This document shows, one piece after another, positions 20,463-30,199 of a stretch of DNA of 53,912 nt. The stretch is from the NCBI GenBank assembly GCA_003427395.1, contig BFEA01000657.1:225631-279542 (forward strand), written 5' to 3'. The stretch comes from Chara braunii. Taxonomy: Eukaryota > Streptophyta > Charophyceae > Charales > Characeae. The translations under genes were made by a program, and so were the position numbers. Every line of letters starts with the position of its first letter. Within the stretch, counting starts at the first letter, position 1. The notes below the pieces were generated by a model. The model worked only from the letters and a program-made list of their open reading frames with translations. It was not told where the DNA came from and made no database searches.

Positions 20463-21401
20463 TGCAATCAGACTTGTTCTCATTCACACTTTTCATGCAT
20501 GTAAACTGTAGCGCAGCAAACCGGCGACATGCGCCCACTTCAAAACTCAGAGATATGGCATCCAGATACGAGTTCATTTCAATTGGCTATGGCGACTCAG
20601 CGCCCAAACGACTCACTGTTCACATACACCGGATCACCTTGGATATCCCACACACGACTCTCTGAACTCACACACACACACACTCACTACACATTAACTA
20701 TGGCGGCTATGGACGCAGTCTACCCTATCGCTATACTTCTCCTCTCTCGCCCACTTCAGCTCCGGGCTCACTGCAGACCTCCTTGCACAAGTCGCTGTGG
20801 CAGCGCTCCCGCATGGGAAACTGCTAACTTTCAAGAAAGAGAATCTTATGATATGTTAGGAATAATATACGAAAGTCATCCTTCTTTAAAACGTATTTTA
20901 ATGCCTGAAAGTTGGCTTGGTTGGCCTATGCGTAAAGATGAATGAAAGGCTGGGCGCTGCCTCTTGATTTATACTTCTGAAACTCGTTGGTCTGCCCTCT
21001 TCCATTGGCCCATGGTGCTCACAGTCCCTCGTGGTACTTCCTGGACCGGACTGTGACTGACTGGACCTTACCGCTGACTGAGTGGGGACTCACTGGTACC
21101 CTACCACCGTCGCACTGCACTTGCACTGCAGTTTAGTCCACCACTTGACTCACCAGTTGCCCACTTGCCCACTTGCTACAGCTAGGACTTCTAGACTTCG
21201 CTAAGACTTCTGTTCGACAGACCTACAGATCGAACCCTTGCTACCTACGAACCTAGGACAGCCTACCAACTGTTTACGGATACACAGGTCACAGGTTAAA
21301 CTCTCGGGGTCTACACAGGTACTAAACACAGGTAGGGCGAGGTCTAGGGATCGAGCCCTGGGATCTGCATCTGCTACTGCAGAAAGGTGAAAACCGTTTC
21401 A
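20463..21401 (+). repeat. Complete 3' LTR (939 bp) carrying plastid DNA
   Basis: TGCAATCAGACTTG to AAAACCGTTTCA. It aligns with 13139-14346 except for an AT-rich insertion at about 20814-20939, which is plastid ndhJ. Without that insertion it would be about 815 bp. Confidence 0.85.
20814..20939 (+). pseudogene. ndhJ: Plastid ndhJ fragment (nuclear plastid DNA)
   Basis: The + strand reads [20 protein letters not shown] then [19 protein letters not shown], the C-terminal region of NdhJ, a subunit of the plastid NDH complex. The 39-codon block is free of stops, AT-rich and A/T-ending in codon use, unlike the surrounding GC-richer LTR. The right boundary joins LTR sequence GAATGAAAGG after the Asp codon at 20937-20939. 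It lacks the rest of the gene, so it is an inserted fragment, not a gene. Confidence 0.9.
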
Positions 21402-21405
21402 AGAG

Positions 21406-22000
21406 AGACTAACACAAGCAGTCTCTGGACAGTTAACGAGACGCTGGCCAGCAACCTCTGCCGTAGATGTATGTGAAGTGGGAGTTTTTATCTGGCGCGT
21501 GCACTCATCTCCGCGCGGTCTAGTGGTAAGGGCAGTTGCTACCCCTACCGGCAGTTGCCTTTTGCCGACGCAGCAGCAGCCCTTCGGGCACCCCTGTACC
21601 TCGGGCAAAATTTGATGATGTGCCTGGGGTTCACCGCAGAACACACACTGAGTGCCTGGGGGTCACCGCAGAACACACACTGAAATTTATCTGTTCTGTC
21701 CTGCCAATCTTCCTTCTCAATGCCCAAAGTTTCCCTGGGCCGTCCCTCAGGCCGACTGGGGTGCCAACCAACCCCTCCGGGAGGTGATCGATCAGAACGA
21801 GGATGGTTTGACGGGGGACCTTGACCCCTGCCTCCCACTTGGTGGTTTCCTCTTCCACCAACCCCCTGGCCGTCCTGTCCTTGACCACCAGAGGCCTGGC
21901 CACCTCGGCCTTGGCCTCTTCCACTCCTTGCGACGTCCTTCTGGCAGCAACAGCAGCGCAGGTGCTCCCCTGGCCCGCACTACTCTGTATCATCAAGGTT
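21406..22000 (-). pseudogene. Gag tail and zinc-knuckle region of element E
   Basis: The minus strand reads a Gly/Pro/Arg-rich tail (GGRGQGPPSNHPRSDRSPP), then QCVFCGDP and IIKFCPRYRGARRAAA, a CX2C..H..C knuckle. A 33-bp tandem duplication (around 21630-21690) breaks the knuckle. CPETACVSLS at the lower end stops at the inserted element's TSD. Paralogue of 3060-3570. Confidence 0.75.
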
Positions 22001-22004
22001 GCTG

Positions 22005-22400
22005 GGGGCTGCTGGTTGCAGGGGGGGACGGGGGGGGAGGGGCATGTTTAATATTTATTTTTTTTCGGCGCACCGGGCGCACAGGTCGCAGCGCACTGCG
22101 CACCACGCAGCGCACACGTGCACCAGAGGGGGGGGGGGAGGCTGGTTGCAGGGGGGAAGGGGGGGTGTGGGCCATGTTTAACATTTATTTTTTTCGGTGC
22201 ACCGGGCGCACACGTGGCAGCGCACGCTGCTAAACCAACGCACTGCGCAACGATGTGCACCACGCAGCGCACACGTGCGCCGGGGGGGGGCGGGGCATGT
22301 TTAACATGTATTTTTTTTCGGCGCACAGGTCGCAGCGCACACTGCTAAACCAGTGCACTGCGCAACGATGCGCACCACGCAACGCACACATGCGCCGCAA
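22005..22400 (+). repeat. Three tandem GC-rich units with G-run linkers
   Basis: Units near 22045-22135, 22170-22280 and 22295-22395 share ATGTTTAA.AT.TATTTTTT, TCGGCGCACCGGGCGCACA, CGCAGCGCAC, CTGCTAAACCA.. and GCACCACGCAGCGCACAC. Linkers contain runs of 7-12 G. Open frames here are repeat translations. Confidence 0.9.
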
Positions 22401-23274
22401 CCTGGTCATAACCTTTGGAGGGGTGGGGATGGCGCAGGGGCTAGACACCTCAGCGACGTTTATCAAGGTGACAGTGCAGTTTCTTTTCATGAAAACCCAA
22501 TGTTCGTGTGTGTGAGACTTACTGACCTATTTTTCATACGGGCAAAGCCGCACTGGCCCATCTTGTACACTATTAATTATGATGGTGTGAACAGTGCACA
22601 CAGAATATTTTCTAGCTCCAATGGTTCTCTTTCTGTCTGCTATAGCTTACCTCCGTCTTGAGTCTGAGGAGGGAGTCAGCTGGCATATTTCGATGTGTAG
22701 CTGACTGGGACAATGAATGGGAATTTGGGAAAGAGGTCCAGCAGCAAACTCATGGCAATAGCTGGAACCAAATCCTGCGCAAGATGTCAAATGAATGTGT
22801 GTGAGTTGACGTATGCTTGGAAGCTAGCTAACATCTACACGGGTTTTTGCAGTATGTCCCAAACAGGCGTATATCAGAAGGGTTCTGAGACAGAATGTGC
22901 AACGAACAGAAGTGTGGAATTGTAGGTGTCAAGGAAGGCCAAAAAATTATGATCTTCGGAACCCAGCAGGAGCCCCACTTACAGAGCCCTGCCCCCAACT
23001 GTAACCTTTAAGATCCCTTGTTTACTTTCGCGATTGTCACCCTCAGTTATGTCTCGCTTCCACATTCATCCCTAAAAGGTGTCTTGCTCTTTGTGTTGCT
23101 CCGATGCTATCCCGTATTTTGTTGCTCCTCTTCCTCTCATGCGCTTACTTTCTTCTGCATACTATAAAGAGTAAGGTGAATGCACTCAACGCACTGAACC
23201 TAACCCAATGTGACTATGTGATGTTGACCAATGCTTGTTTCTGAGTTTTCCAGTGCGATCTGTGAATTTTGCAG
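22401..23274 (+). other. CHC intron c-d, 3' part
   Basis: No retroelement coding or RNA gene recognised. It ends TTTTGCAG before exon d. Confidence 0.6.
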
Positions 23275-23391
23275 GTGGTCCAAAGGTTTCAAGAGCTCTT
23301 TGCACAAATGAAGTACAAGGAGGCTGCTGAGCTAGCTGCAGAATCGCCGCAGGGAATCCTTAGGAAACCAGAAACAATTCTCCGATTTCAG
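23275..23391 (+). CDS. CHC: CHC exon d (first leg helices)
   Basis: The acceptor is TTTTGCAG|GTGGTC. Thirty-nine codons read [20 protein letters not shown], then [13 protein letters not shown] and TILRFQ. The donor is CAG|GTGAGA. The exon directly continues exon c, showing that the 14.2-kb retroelement-filled interval is an intron rather than a break between genes. Confidence 0.95.
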
Positions 23392-23947
23392 GTGAGAAAT
23401 TGCTTCTGGTAAGTTTTAACCGCAAGTATCGGATGGCTCTATGGGTGGTCTGTCTGAGTATGCTTCTGGGAATGTACTTGTTAAGGTGGAGCCTTTGCTA
23501 AGTGTTAGGCGTTGGCCAGGCAAGCGAGTGATAGAAAGGTGAGTTGGGGCTGCATTACACTCTCAACGTGCAGTCTACCACGTACTGTTCACATGACTCC
23601 ATGAAGAGTGGAGTTCAGGGGCAGATGCGGTTATCATGCCCAGCAGGTCTGCAGGCCATCATCCGGAGGGTGGGTGTCTGGCGTGGAATGTCGGGGAAGT
23701 ATGTATGTCGATGCGGTACTTCGCTCATCGTACTGAGGTTAGGCGCTTGAGCTTGACCATGCTAGGGAGGCTGACAAGTGGTCTGTGGTGTTTCCTGTAC
23801 TTGAAGGATGTTTGAAGACTGTGTGATTTCATTCTCAATCTGTCTACAAAGGCAAAACAGTAGACTACACTGAAGGATGTGTGCTCGTCACTGATTCTGT
23901 TTATTGATTAGGCGGCATGTTGTCTTGTGTGAAATGCGCCAATGTAG
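23392..23947 (+). other. CHC intron d-e
   Basis: GTGAGA...CCAATGTAG, 556 bp, no internal feature seen. Confidence 0.85.
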
Positions 23948-24145
23948 AGCGTACCGGCTATTCCAGGGCAGACATCGCCACTCCTGCAGTACTTCGGTGC
24001 GTTGCTGTCCAAGGGTTCGCTAAATGCTGTAGAAGCGATTGAATTATCGAAGCTGGTCCTTGCTCAAAACAAAAGAAACCTGCTTGAAAATTGGCTCAAC
24101 GAAGATAAGCTGGAGTGCAGTGAAGAGCTTGGAGACCTCGTCAAG
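23948..24145 (+). CDS. CHC: CHC exon e (leg repeat)
   Basis: The acceptor is CCAATGTAG|AGC. Sixty-six codons read [17 protein letters not shown], then [38 protein letters not shown] and [26 protein letters not shown] is a hallmark of CHC. The donor is AAG|GTAAGA. Confidence 0.95.
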
Positions 24146-24628
24146 GTAAGATGAAACACCACGTCTTTTCAAAGGCAGATGTACAAGGCTGTCTTAGATC
24201 TGGTGGGTAATTACTCATTCATTATGTTTTCACATCAACATGCACCTGTACTTGCACATGTTAAGCTGCATGACTTCTGATAGCTTAGCCATTTATGACT
24301 TTTTCAGAATGGAAGACATGGATTTGCCTTGGTCATCTCCATGATTGTCTGGCAAATTCGGTTTTGTTTTTCCTACTCTTTTTGGAAAGTGTCATGTTGT
24401 TGTTGATAAGCAGGTCATAAGCTTGGATCGTGAATTAAATGCTCGCTCCATCTCTTTTTACCCTCCTCTTCTGGCCCTGTTTGTGCTTTTCATTGGCGTC
24501 CTGGATCGCTTCTGGATGTTCTAACAAATAAGGAACGGTATAGAATGCACATAGTTGAAGGTGGAGTGCAGTTCAGGATTGGCATAAGGGGTAGTCAAGT
24601 GCTTGAAAGGAAGGGGGGGGCGAGTATT

Positions 24629-24660
<32 letters not shown>

Positions 24661-25564
24661 NCCCCCCCCCCCCCCCCAAAACCCCCTTTCAGGGGTGGTA
24701 GCCTTATTTTCTTTGCTTTCCCTATGCTGTTCTGAATGCTTTGGAAGAGGGAAATAAATTTCAATGGAGAAATCTATAGATAGGACGAGGTACTAGTCTG
24801 GAGGGGTACTAAACCACGAGTACATCTGAGGTAAAATTCACGAGCTTCAAACCACCCTCTGCCAAAATGCCAGCACGATGTTTTTTGTTTGCTTTTGGCT
24901 TTCGCCACCAGCCATTTTGGTCCGGTAGCACTTTTCGGATTGATCAATCGTGATTCTCAAGTTGGCTGGGGCCATGTACTGGTGGTTCAAGGAGAACAGC
25001 GCTGCTGGATGGCTTTCTGGTTGGTTTTCGTTTTGTTTTCTAGTCCTGTTTCGGAAGGAGAAAATTTGTGATTTTGTCTCTGAGTGAAACGAAGGAGGTT
25101 TTCAAATCTGAGGAGTGAAACAAAGGAAGCTGTACTGTATGCCACATTTTAGATGGGACCAGCAACCATTCAGTTCCTCTTACAAATGTATCTGGCTATT
25201 GTTGCTGTTCAGGTTCCAAAATCTTGGGGGGCTGTTGCAATCATGATGAAGGTGCTGTTGGAGGGAAAGGAAACAAAGTGGGTGGGAAGAGGGGTGTTTA
25301 GTGATGTGCTCCTAGTTGGGTCATGTGGAGGCAAGTCGATGCAATGAGCATGCACTGAAAATGTGCACATCGTTTCGCCATCCATGCTTCACCTTCATGT
25401 TACGAGCTGATTGTGTACAAAGGAAGTAAGTTGTTCCAAGTACCTCAATGTGGTCGAACTGTTATTTGGTGTCTTAGCTGCATCTTTGTACTAACATGCG
25501 CAGAGATTAGGCGAATGACATAATTTGTGAATCTGTCTTTCGGCCTTGCTTTGCGATGTTGCAG
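24146..25564 (+). other. CHC intron e-f
   Basis: GTAAGA...GATGTTGCAG, 1.4 kb. It contains a poly(C) tract but no coding sequence that I recognise. Confidence 0.85.
24630..24677 (+). repeat. Poly(C) tract with one N
   Basis: About 48 C residues around an N at 24661, a likely polymerase-slippage site and sequencing-uncertain. Confidence 0.95.
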
Positions 25565-25681
25565 CCTGTGGATGCAGAGATGGCACTGAAGGTCTTCATT
25601 AAAGCACGGGCAGCAGCGAAGGTGGTCGCAACGTTGGCTGAAAGAAGAGAATTTGATCGAATTCTGAAGTACTCCCAGCAG
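25565..25681 (+). CDS. CHC: CHC exon f (leg repeat)
   Basis: The acceptor is GATGTTGCAG|CCT. Thirty-nine codons read [19 protein letters not shown], then [20 protein letters not shown]. The donor is CAG|GTGCTA. The 3' 66 bp of this exon reappear at 25787-25852 only because of the library-junction artefact at 25749-25786. Confidence 0.93.
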
Positions 25682-25748
25682 GTGCTAGCATATATCTCTC
25701 TATCTGTCTCTCTCTCTCTCACTCCAGTCTGTCCTTCCAGTGTTCTTT

Positions 25749-25786
25749 CTGTCTCTTATACACATCTAGATGTGTATAAGAGACAG
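25749..25786. other. Tn5 mosaic-end junction adapter (library artefact)
   Basis: The same 38-bp palindrome as at 13653. Its translation gives [11 protein letters not shown], a peptide that betrays this adapter. Confidence 0.97.
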
Positions 25787-25919
25787 GCGAAGGTGGTCGC
25801 AACGTTGGCTGAAAGAAGAGAATTTGATCGAATTCTGAAGTACTCCCAGCAGGTGCTAGCATATATCTCTCTATCTGTCTCTCTCTCTCTCACTCCAGTC
25901 TGTCCTTCCAGTGTTCTTT
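25787..25919 (+). repeat. Artefactual exact copy of 25616-25748
   Basis: 133 bp repeated on the far side of the adapter, including the last 66 bp of CHC exon f (25787-25852) and its donor. It should be collapsed; it is not a real exon duplication. Confidence 0.93.
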
Positions 25920-26189
25920 TTTGCTGGGCTGAAAAGAAGCAGTGCTCCTAAACTTTGGCGATAATGTATTGCCATCAGAAATTAAGTGTCGTCCATAGGA
26001 TCTGGCGGCGCACTGCAGGTTCACCAGCTGAGATAGTTGGCTTGCCCCTTAAGGTTGGTCTTGATAGGGGCACTTCTTCCCCTCCCACCCATCGCCAGGG
26101 GTTAGGATCCTGGGTACTACTCCCTGTATAGATTAGAGCTTGCTAGGAACGTCCTGATTGTCCCGGGGGGAAGGAGAGAACCTAGGTAG
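25920..26189 (+). other. Intron-like sequence after exon f
   Basis: Probably the intron after CHC exon f. No later CHC exon is found here or further right. Confidence 0.5.
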
Positions 26190-26740
26190 ATCTTCATGAC
26201 CGGCTGCACCGGCCGGTCATGAAGAAAACGCAGCTTTGTTTTTCCGGGCGCAGTCCTTCATTCTATGTTTGCCCAAGAGGGGCCAGATTCTGGATTTCTC
26301 TTTCTTTGCTGCCGGCAGGTTTTGGCGGGGGGGAGGGGCCCAGGCGAGGTGCTGGAGGGAGGAGGCGACGGTGGAGGGACGAGGCGATGGTGGAGGGAGG
26401 TGATGATTGAGGGAGGAGGCGATGGCGGAGGGAGTTGATGGATGGAAGGGACGTGGGCCAGGGGAGGTGTTGGAGGGAGGAGGCGATGGTGGAGGGAGGT
26501 GATGATGGATGGATGAGGCGATGGTGGAGAAAGGTGATGGAGGGAGGAGGCGATGGCGGAGGTAGTTTGAGGGGGAAGGGACTTGGTTGGAGGATGAAAC
26601 ATCTGATGGCGGGCAATGGGATAGAGGAAGAGAGGTGATGGTGCAGGGAGGTGATGGTGGGGGGAGGTGACGGAGGGAGGAGGCGATGGTGGAGGAAGGT
26701 GAGGAAGATCTTCATGACCGGCTGCACCGGCCGGTCAGCT
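26190..26740 (+). repeat. GGAGGGAGGAGGCGATGG minisatellite between palindromes
   Basis: About 375 bp (26330-26705) of imperfect 18-30 bp units on the theme GGAGG, GAGGCGATGGTGGAGGGAGG, GTGATG. Both sides carry the same element, AGATCTTCATGACCGGCTGC then ACCGGCCGGTCA (26190-26220 and 26708-26738). At the left copy TCATGACCGG pairs with CCGGTCATGA. Similar downstream text (AAAACACAGC..., GGGCGCAGTC) follows both. Confidence 0.88.
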
Positions 26741-26849
26741 GGGTGTGATTGCTGGGCAGGTACCGTGACCCAGTCACCCGGTCATGAAAAAAACACAGCA
26801 GTTTTATTTCTATTTGTTTTGGGCGCAGTCTGTCATATTGCAAGGAATA

Positions 26850-27893
26850 TGAGTGTGAAAGATATACAGAAAACCAAGTTGCGAAATCACACAGATGTCC
26901 AAGTAGTTGTGTCCAAGCAGAGAGTACAAATGCACCGAGAAAACCATCCATATAGAGCAATACAACGAAGTAACGAGTCAATGTCCACGCCCGTAGGCCA
27001 CACCAACACAGAATCCAAAGTCGCTACTCTCTGTCTGGCGCCCAGCGCCCAGCCTACTCTACCCGACTATCCTACCTACAGCTGTGTTCACGCAACAGGC
27101 TCACTTCAACTCTCGAAGACCATGACTGTCAACTCCATAGCCGACCTCTCTTCATGCACCAGGTATTTATCTCATCACCCTCAATCAGACCTTGATTACC
27201 CCACACTCGCTTCCTTCCCTGAAGACCGCCAGATCACCCGCTGCACCCCCTGTCGCCCAGCAGTTCGGCTATGCCTGCCTGCGCTTCGCTGCCCTTCAGC
27301 ACCCCTCCTCACCAGTACGCGCCCCGTCAGCGCCTTTGGCAGCAGCGCAGCATCAAGCGAGAGCACAGCAGCATTTCCACATTGCCAGCACTGGCCAGAA
27401 TGCCTGGCCTGGGCTGCCTCGCTTCTTTTATGGAAGTGGCAGCCTCCTGGATGCTGTGTGTGGCCTGGCTGGAAGCTTCCAGTAGCTTCCAGTTGGGCCT
27501 CAGACCCTGTGCCCAGGCCCAAGATTACGGTTGAGGGTCTGGGCCCTTTTCAGTTGGGCACCACCTCAGTCTCCAGACTTGGGCTGTTTGCTGCATCTGT
27601 GCAGGGCTCCCAGGCAGGTGTGTAGGCAGTACTGCTTTTCCAAATGTATCGGCCCTGCTTTGTGTGTATGTGCCCAGGTGCAACTGTCATGGCCTGGGCC
27701 AACTGTATGACGCAGCTTAGTGAGGCTCACGCATGTGCTGCGAGAGCCTGAATACCCACATATGGAAATGTTGAATTTTAGCCTCTGACAAAAATTCAGG
27801 CCCGCCTTCACTTAGGGTGGGCCCTCGGCTTACTGGGGGCCTTAGCCCAGAACATGTGATGTCTGATAGGGCCCCTTGAGGGCTTGTTCCTCA
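26850..27893 (-). repeat. Probable 3' LTR of a minus-strand element
   Basis: The minus strand before 27893 has a polypurine run (AAGGGGGATGGAATG) followed by TGAGGAACAAGCCC, as expected for PPT and LTR start. The other boundary is not certain. Contains AGGCC-rich blocks like those at 4230-4560. Confidence 0.45.
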
Positions 27894-28345
27894 CATTCCA
27901 TCCCCCTTAGCTTCGAAAGTCCGCTGAGATGCGCTTCATGATGGTGCATTCCTTTCAGTCTTTTCTCATTATCTGCCACGATCTGAGCAGCTGTCTTGAA
28001 AAGTTCCTCCCTTGAAATCCACCGATCTTCCTTAGGATCAGTATGATGCCTGAAATGTACTTTGTTTTCCCTTGCAGGTTTAGGATGTCTTCCCCTGCCA
28101 GGTGGCATGGGAACAGGCGTGTCTCTGTGATCCAGGATGTCGTCGGCGTCCACGTGGCCATCCATGGTTGGGGGCAGCATAGATCTCCGTTCCCATGCTG
28201 TCTCAGCGAAAGGTGCAAGTTTGGAGGCGTGAAAACAGGGTGAGTGCATAGGTGACCAGGGAGACAAATGACATACAAGGGACCATCCAAATCATTCCCC
28301 ACAATATCCAAGACTTCCCAGGACCGAAATTGTGATGAGGCAGAG
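27842..28345 (-). pseudogene. Ty3/gypsy integrase C-terminal fragment
   Basis: The minus strand has FRSWEVLDIVGNDLDGPLYV (28260-28330, one frame), then HASKLAPFAETAWE, MLPPTMDGHVDADDILDHRD and REDRW-like KEDRWISREELFKTAAQIV (27960-28240, another frame). The same C-terminal architecture ends element C (50150-50545). Truncated at the upstream side and frameshifted. Confidence 0.75.
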
Positions 28346-29037
28346 ACAGGGTGGCATTCCTGAGGGGGAGAGAGAAGAGAGAGAGAGAGTGAGAGCACAC
28401 ACACACACACACTTGACTCAGACACGGACTCGACTCGACACGACAGACGCAGACACGACGTGGCAAAGTCCCGAAGTCGCAAAGTTGCAATCTTGGATTC
28501 CGAACACAAAGTCGTGGCAAGTCACACTGAAGCACAAGCACGGAGGCCGAAGACTGAATGCCCCAACGGGGCTCGAGTCCAGTCTTAAGTACCGGACTCA
28601 GGCTCAGTCTGGAGGGCCGAGGTGCGGCCTGCCTCAGGACTGAACTGAGGGTCGCAGGTGTGAGTCTGGGCGCCAGAATGCCGTATGGCGCGAAGTGTCG
28701 AAATCCGAAAGTGCCAAAGGAAGCATTTGAAAATGGGCGCCAACTGCAGAGGGCGCCAACAGTCAGAAACCGAAGAGCAGGAAAAGAAAAGAAAAAAAAA
28801 AAAAAAAGGAAAAAAAAAAAAGAAGCAACCTGGCGGCTGGTACCCTGCGGACCAGGGATCGAGCCCTGGCTTAGTCCGTAGCACTATTCCCCCCCTCTAA
28901 AAGGCAACGTCCCGGCTGCCAAAGGCTGTGAAACAATGCTGAAGTATGGGAAGGACGTGACGGGGCCGATCACTGCATTTCAAAGGAAGAGGGGTATACT
29001 GTGGGTGGCCACAGTGGCCTGGGTCAGGGAGTAAGAG
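28346..29037 (+). other. Noncoding stretch with A-rich and tRNA-like motif
   Basis: Contains GA and CA tracts (28375-28412), GAC-rich text, A-rich 28785-28825, and CCAGGGATCGAGCCCTGG at 28851-28868. That motif resembles a pol III B-box and is itself a near-palindrome. The same GGGATCGAGCC string occurs in the LTR ends at 204, 14297 and 21357. No gene. Confidence 0.4.
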
Positions 29038-29245
29038 GGAACAAGGTTATCCTATCAAAGAGCTAAGGGGTTTTGCAGGGTATTTCTACTGATATGCTAA
29101 GGGGGCTGGGAAGCACGGGGAACAGGGTAATCCTACCAACGAGCTAAGGAGTTTTGCAGGAATCAGGGTTGTTCTACTGATGTGCTAAGGGGGTTGGGAC
29201 AGGGTAATCCTACTGATGAACTAAGGGGTTGGAAACAACGGGGAA
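29038..29245 (+). repeat. ~40-bp degenerate tandem repeat
   Basis: ACAGGGTAATCCTACTGATG, GAGCTAAGGGGTTTTGCAGG and GTGCTAAGGGGG variants occur five times with partial units. Confidence 0.8.
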
Positions 29246-29659
29246 ACAAGGTGTCTTGAGAACAGGTCTTGAAAGGCATCGCAGAAGTGTCGGTGAGAAA
29301 GCAGTATTCAGCAGGTCTGTGATGTGGACGGCGAGAGCTTCAGCTTGAATGTCCCAGTAGCAGGATGCGTCCGTTACTCGGATCTTGATGTCCCTGGCAG
29401 AGGTGCTGCTCCAGAAGGCTGCGTGTCCAAGGTGCCGGCCAAAGGGAACAGCATGGTGGCCAACCAGCTGTCTTATCTCCTCATACTGAGTTGCCGCATG
29501 CCATCGTCCTCGTGCGCTTGCCATTAGATCCATTATTGTCGGCGACGTGCAGGGGCCACATAGGGAACTTGGACAAGAGGGAAAAGGATGTGGCGGAGGA
29601 CAGATGGAAGAAGGGGGCGAGACGGAGGCAAGAGCGGATCAGACAGAGGGAGGTCAAGG

Positions 29660-29932
29660 GGCAACGATTTTGATGGGGGCAGGGGTGTGTGTAGGGCAGG
29701 AATGCGGGGTGTTGGCGGGGTCAAGGCGGGGTTTATGCAGGGGTTTAAGGTTGGAGATGTATCTAGGATATAGGGCAGGAATGCGGGGTGTTGGCGGGGT
29801 TTATGCAGGGGCAAGGGCTTTGATGGGGGCAGGGGTGTGTGCAGTGAGTAATGCGGGGTGTTGGCGGGGTCAAGGAGGGGTTTATGTAGGGGTTTAAGGT
29901 TGGGGATGTATCTAGGATATAGGGTGAGCGCG
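29660..29932 (-). repeat. Proline-rich tail minisatellite
   Basis: Two long imperfect units (29670-29782 and 29818-29930) and a partial one share GGGCAGGAATGCGGGGTGTT, TTTAAGGTTGG.GATGTATC and TAGGATATAGGG. In translation they give TPPLPPSKPLPL-like repeats after the chromodomain. May be noncoding in practice. Confidence 0.9.
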
Positions 29933-30145
29933 ATCATAGGCGCGAAGAAGTTTGATAGCGTTCTTGAGATTAGAGAGAGGATCCCATGTAGATTCTTCAT
30001 CGGGGTATCCAGTCCATTTGACTTTGTATTCTTTGATAGGTTCTGGATGGTCTGATACTTGTGTAGTTCCTCGTCCTATGATGGATTCTACTACGAATTC
30101 CGGGCTCCTCGTCCTATGATGGATTCTACTACGAATTCCGGGCCT
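29920..30145 (-). pseudogene. Element A chromodomain
   Basis: The minus strand reads PEFVVESIIGRGTT, YKVKWTGYPDEESTWDP and LKNAIKLLRAYDRA, a chromodomain with the aromatic residues expected for binding methylated histone tails (Y/W/W in YKVKW and STW). A perfect 38-bp tandem duplication (30068-30105/30106-30143) at its start shifts the frame. Chromodomains mark the chromovirus branch of Ty3/gypsy and guide insertion into heterochromatin. Confidence 0.9.
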
Positions 30146-30199
30146 GTGGGAAGCATGATTGGTGGAGGTTGGGGATAAGGTCGGTCAGCGAATTGAGGT

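Larger units (their letters stand above)
19467..21401 (+). mobile_element. 1.9-kb nonautonomous LTR element with AGAG TSD
   Basis: It starts TGCAATCAGAC at 19467, ends CCGTTTCA at 21401 and is flanked by AGAG (19463-19466 and 21402-21405). The flanks join into the same linker reading that is uninterrupted at 3550-3610, confirming insertion. The 5' copy of the LTR is recognisable for about 19467-19840; the complete 3' LTR is 20463-21401. The region between is CT-rich with no coding sequence. Similar in concept to TRIM or LARD elements. Confidence 0.8.
16200..22000 (-). mobile_element. Broken minus-strand Ty3/gypsy element E
   Basis: Read on the minus strand, the order is gag tail and zinc knuckle (22000-21406), protease (19462-18400), reverse-transcriptase thumb, RNase H and integrase (17690-16200), the order of a Ty3/gypsy element. 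It is interrupted by a TSD-flanked LTR element (19467-21401), a ribozyme-bearing segment (about 18630-19110) and an RT segment in the opposite orientation (17750-18330). Gag and protease are paralogous to the + strand remnant at 1495-3877. Confidence 0.75.
5561..25681 (+). other. CHC: Clathrin heavy chain gene, partial (six exons)
   Basis: Clathrin heavy chain forms the triskelion leg that coats endocytic and trans-Golgi vesicles. Six exons totalling about 268 codons join in frame and correspond to roughly residues 225-495 of plant CHC: end of the N-terminal beta-propeller, linker and start of the alpha-zigzag leg. Every visible intron follows GT...AG, and all internal junctions are phase 0. 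Introns are about 0.6, 2.6, 14.2, 0.6 and 1.4 kb. The 14.2-kb intron holds nested retroelements. Exons have no stops or frameshifts, so the gene is probably functional. Regions coding for the N-terminus and for everything after ...DRILKYSQQ are not visible. Confidence 0.93.

Noticed and set aside
21505-21535. tRNA 5' half (GGTCTAGTGGTAAGG)
   Set aside because: It is part of the minus-strand gag-linker coding region and has no B-box partner.
25556-25951. 131-codon protein with a repeated clathrin segment
   Set aside because: The repeat is created by the adapter artefact; the frame also reads through the exon f donor into intron sequence.
26651-27625. 324-codon + strand frame
   Set aside because: It runs through minisatellite and LTR-like DNA and shows no domain; probably chance in GC-rich sequence.
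29205-29245. Third hammerhead (CTGATGA...GGAAAC)
   Set aside because: Stem II closing pair, stem I and stem III do not form; the string belongs to the ~40-bp tandem repeat.
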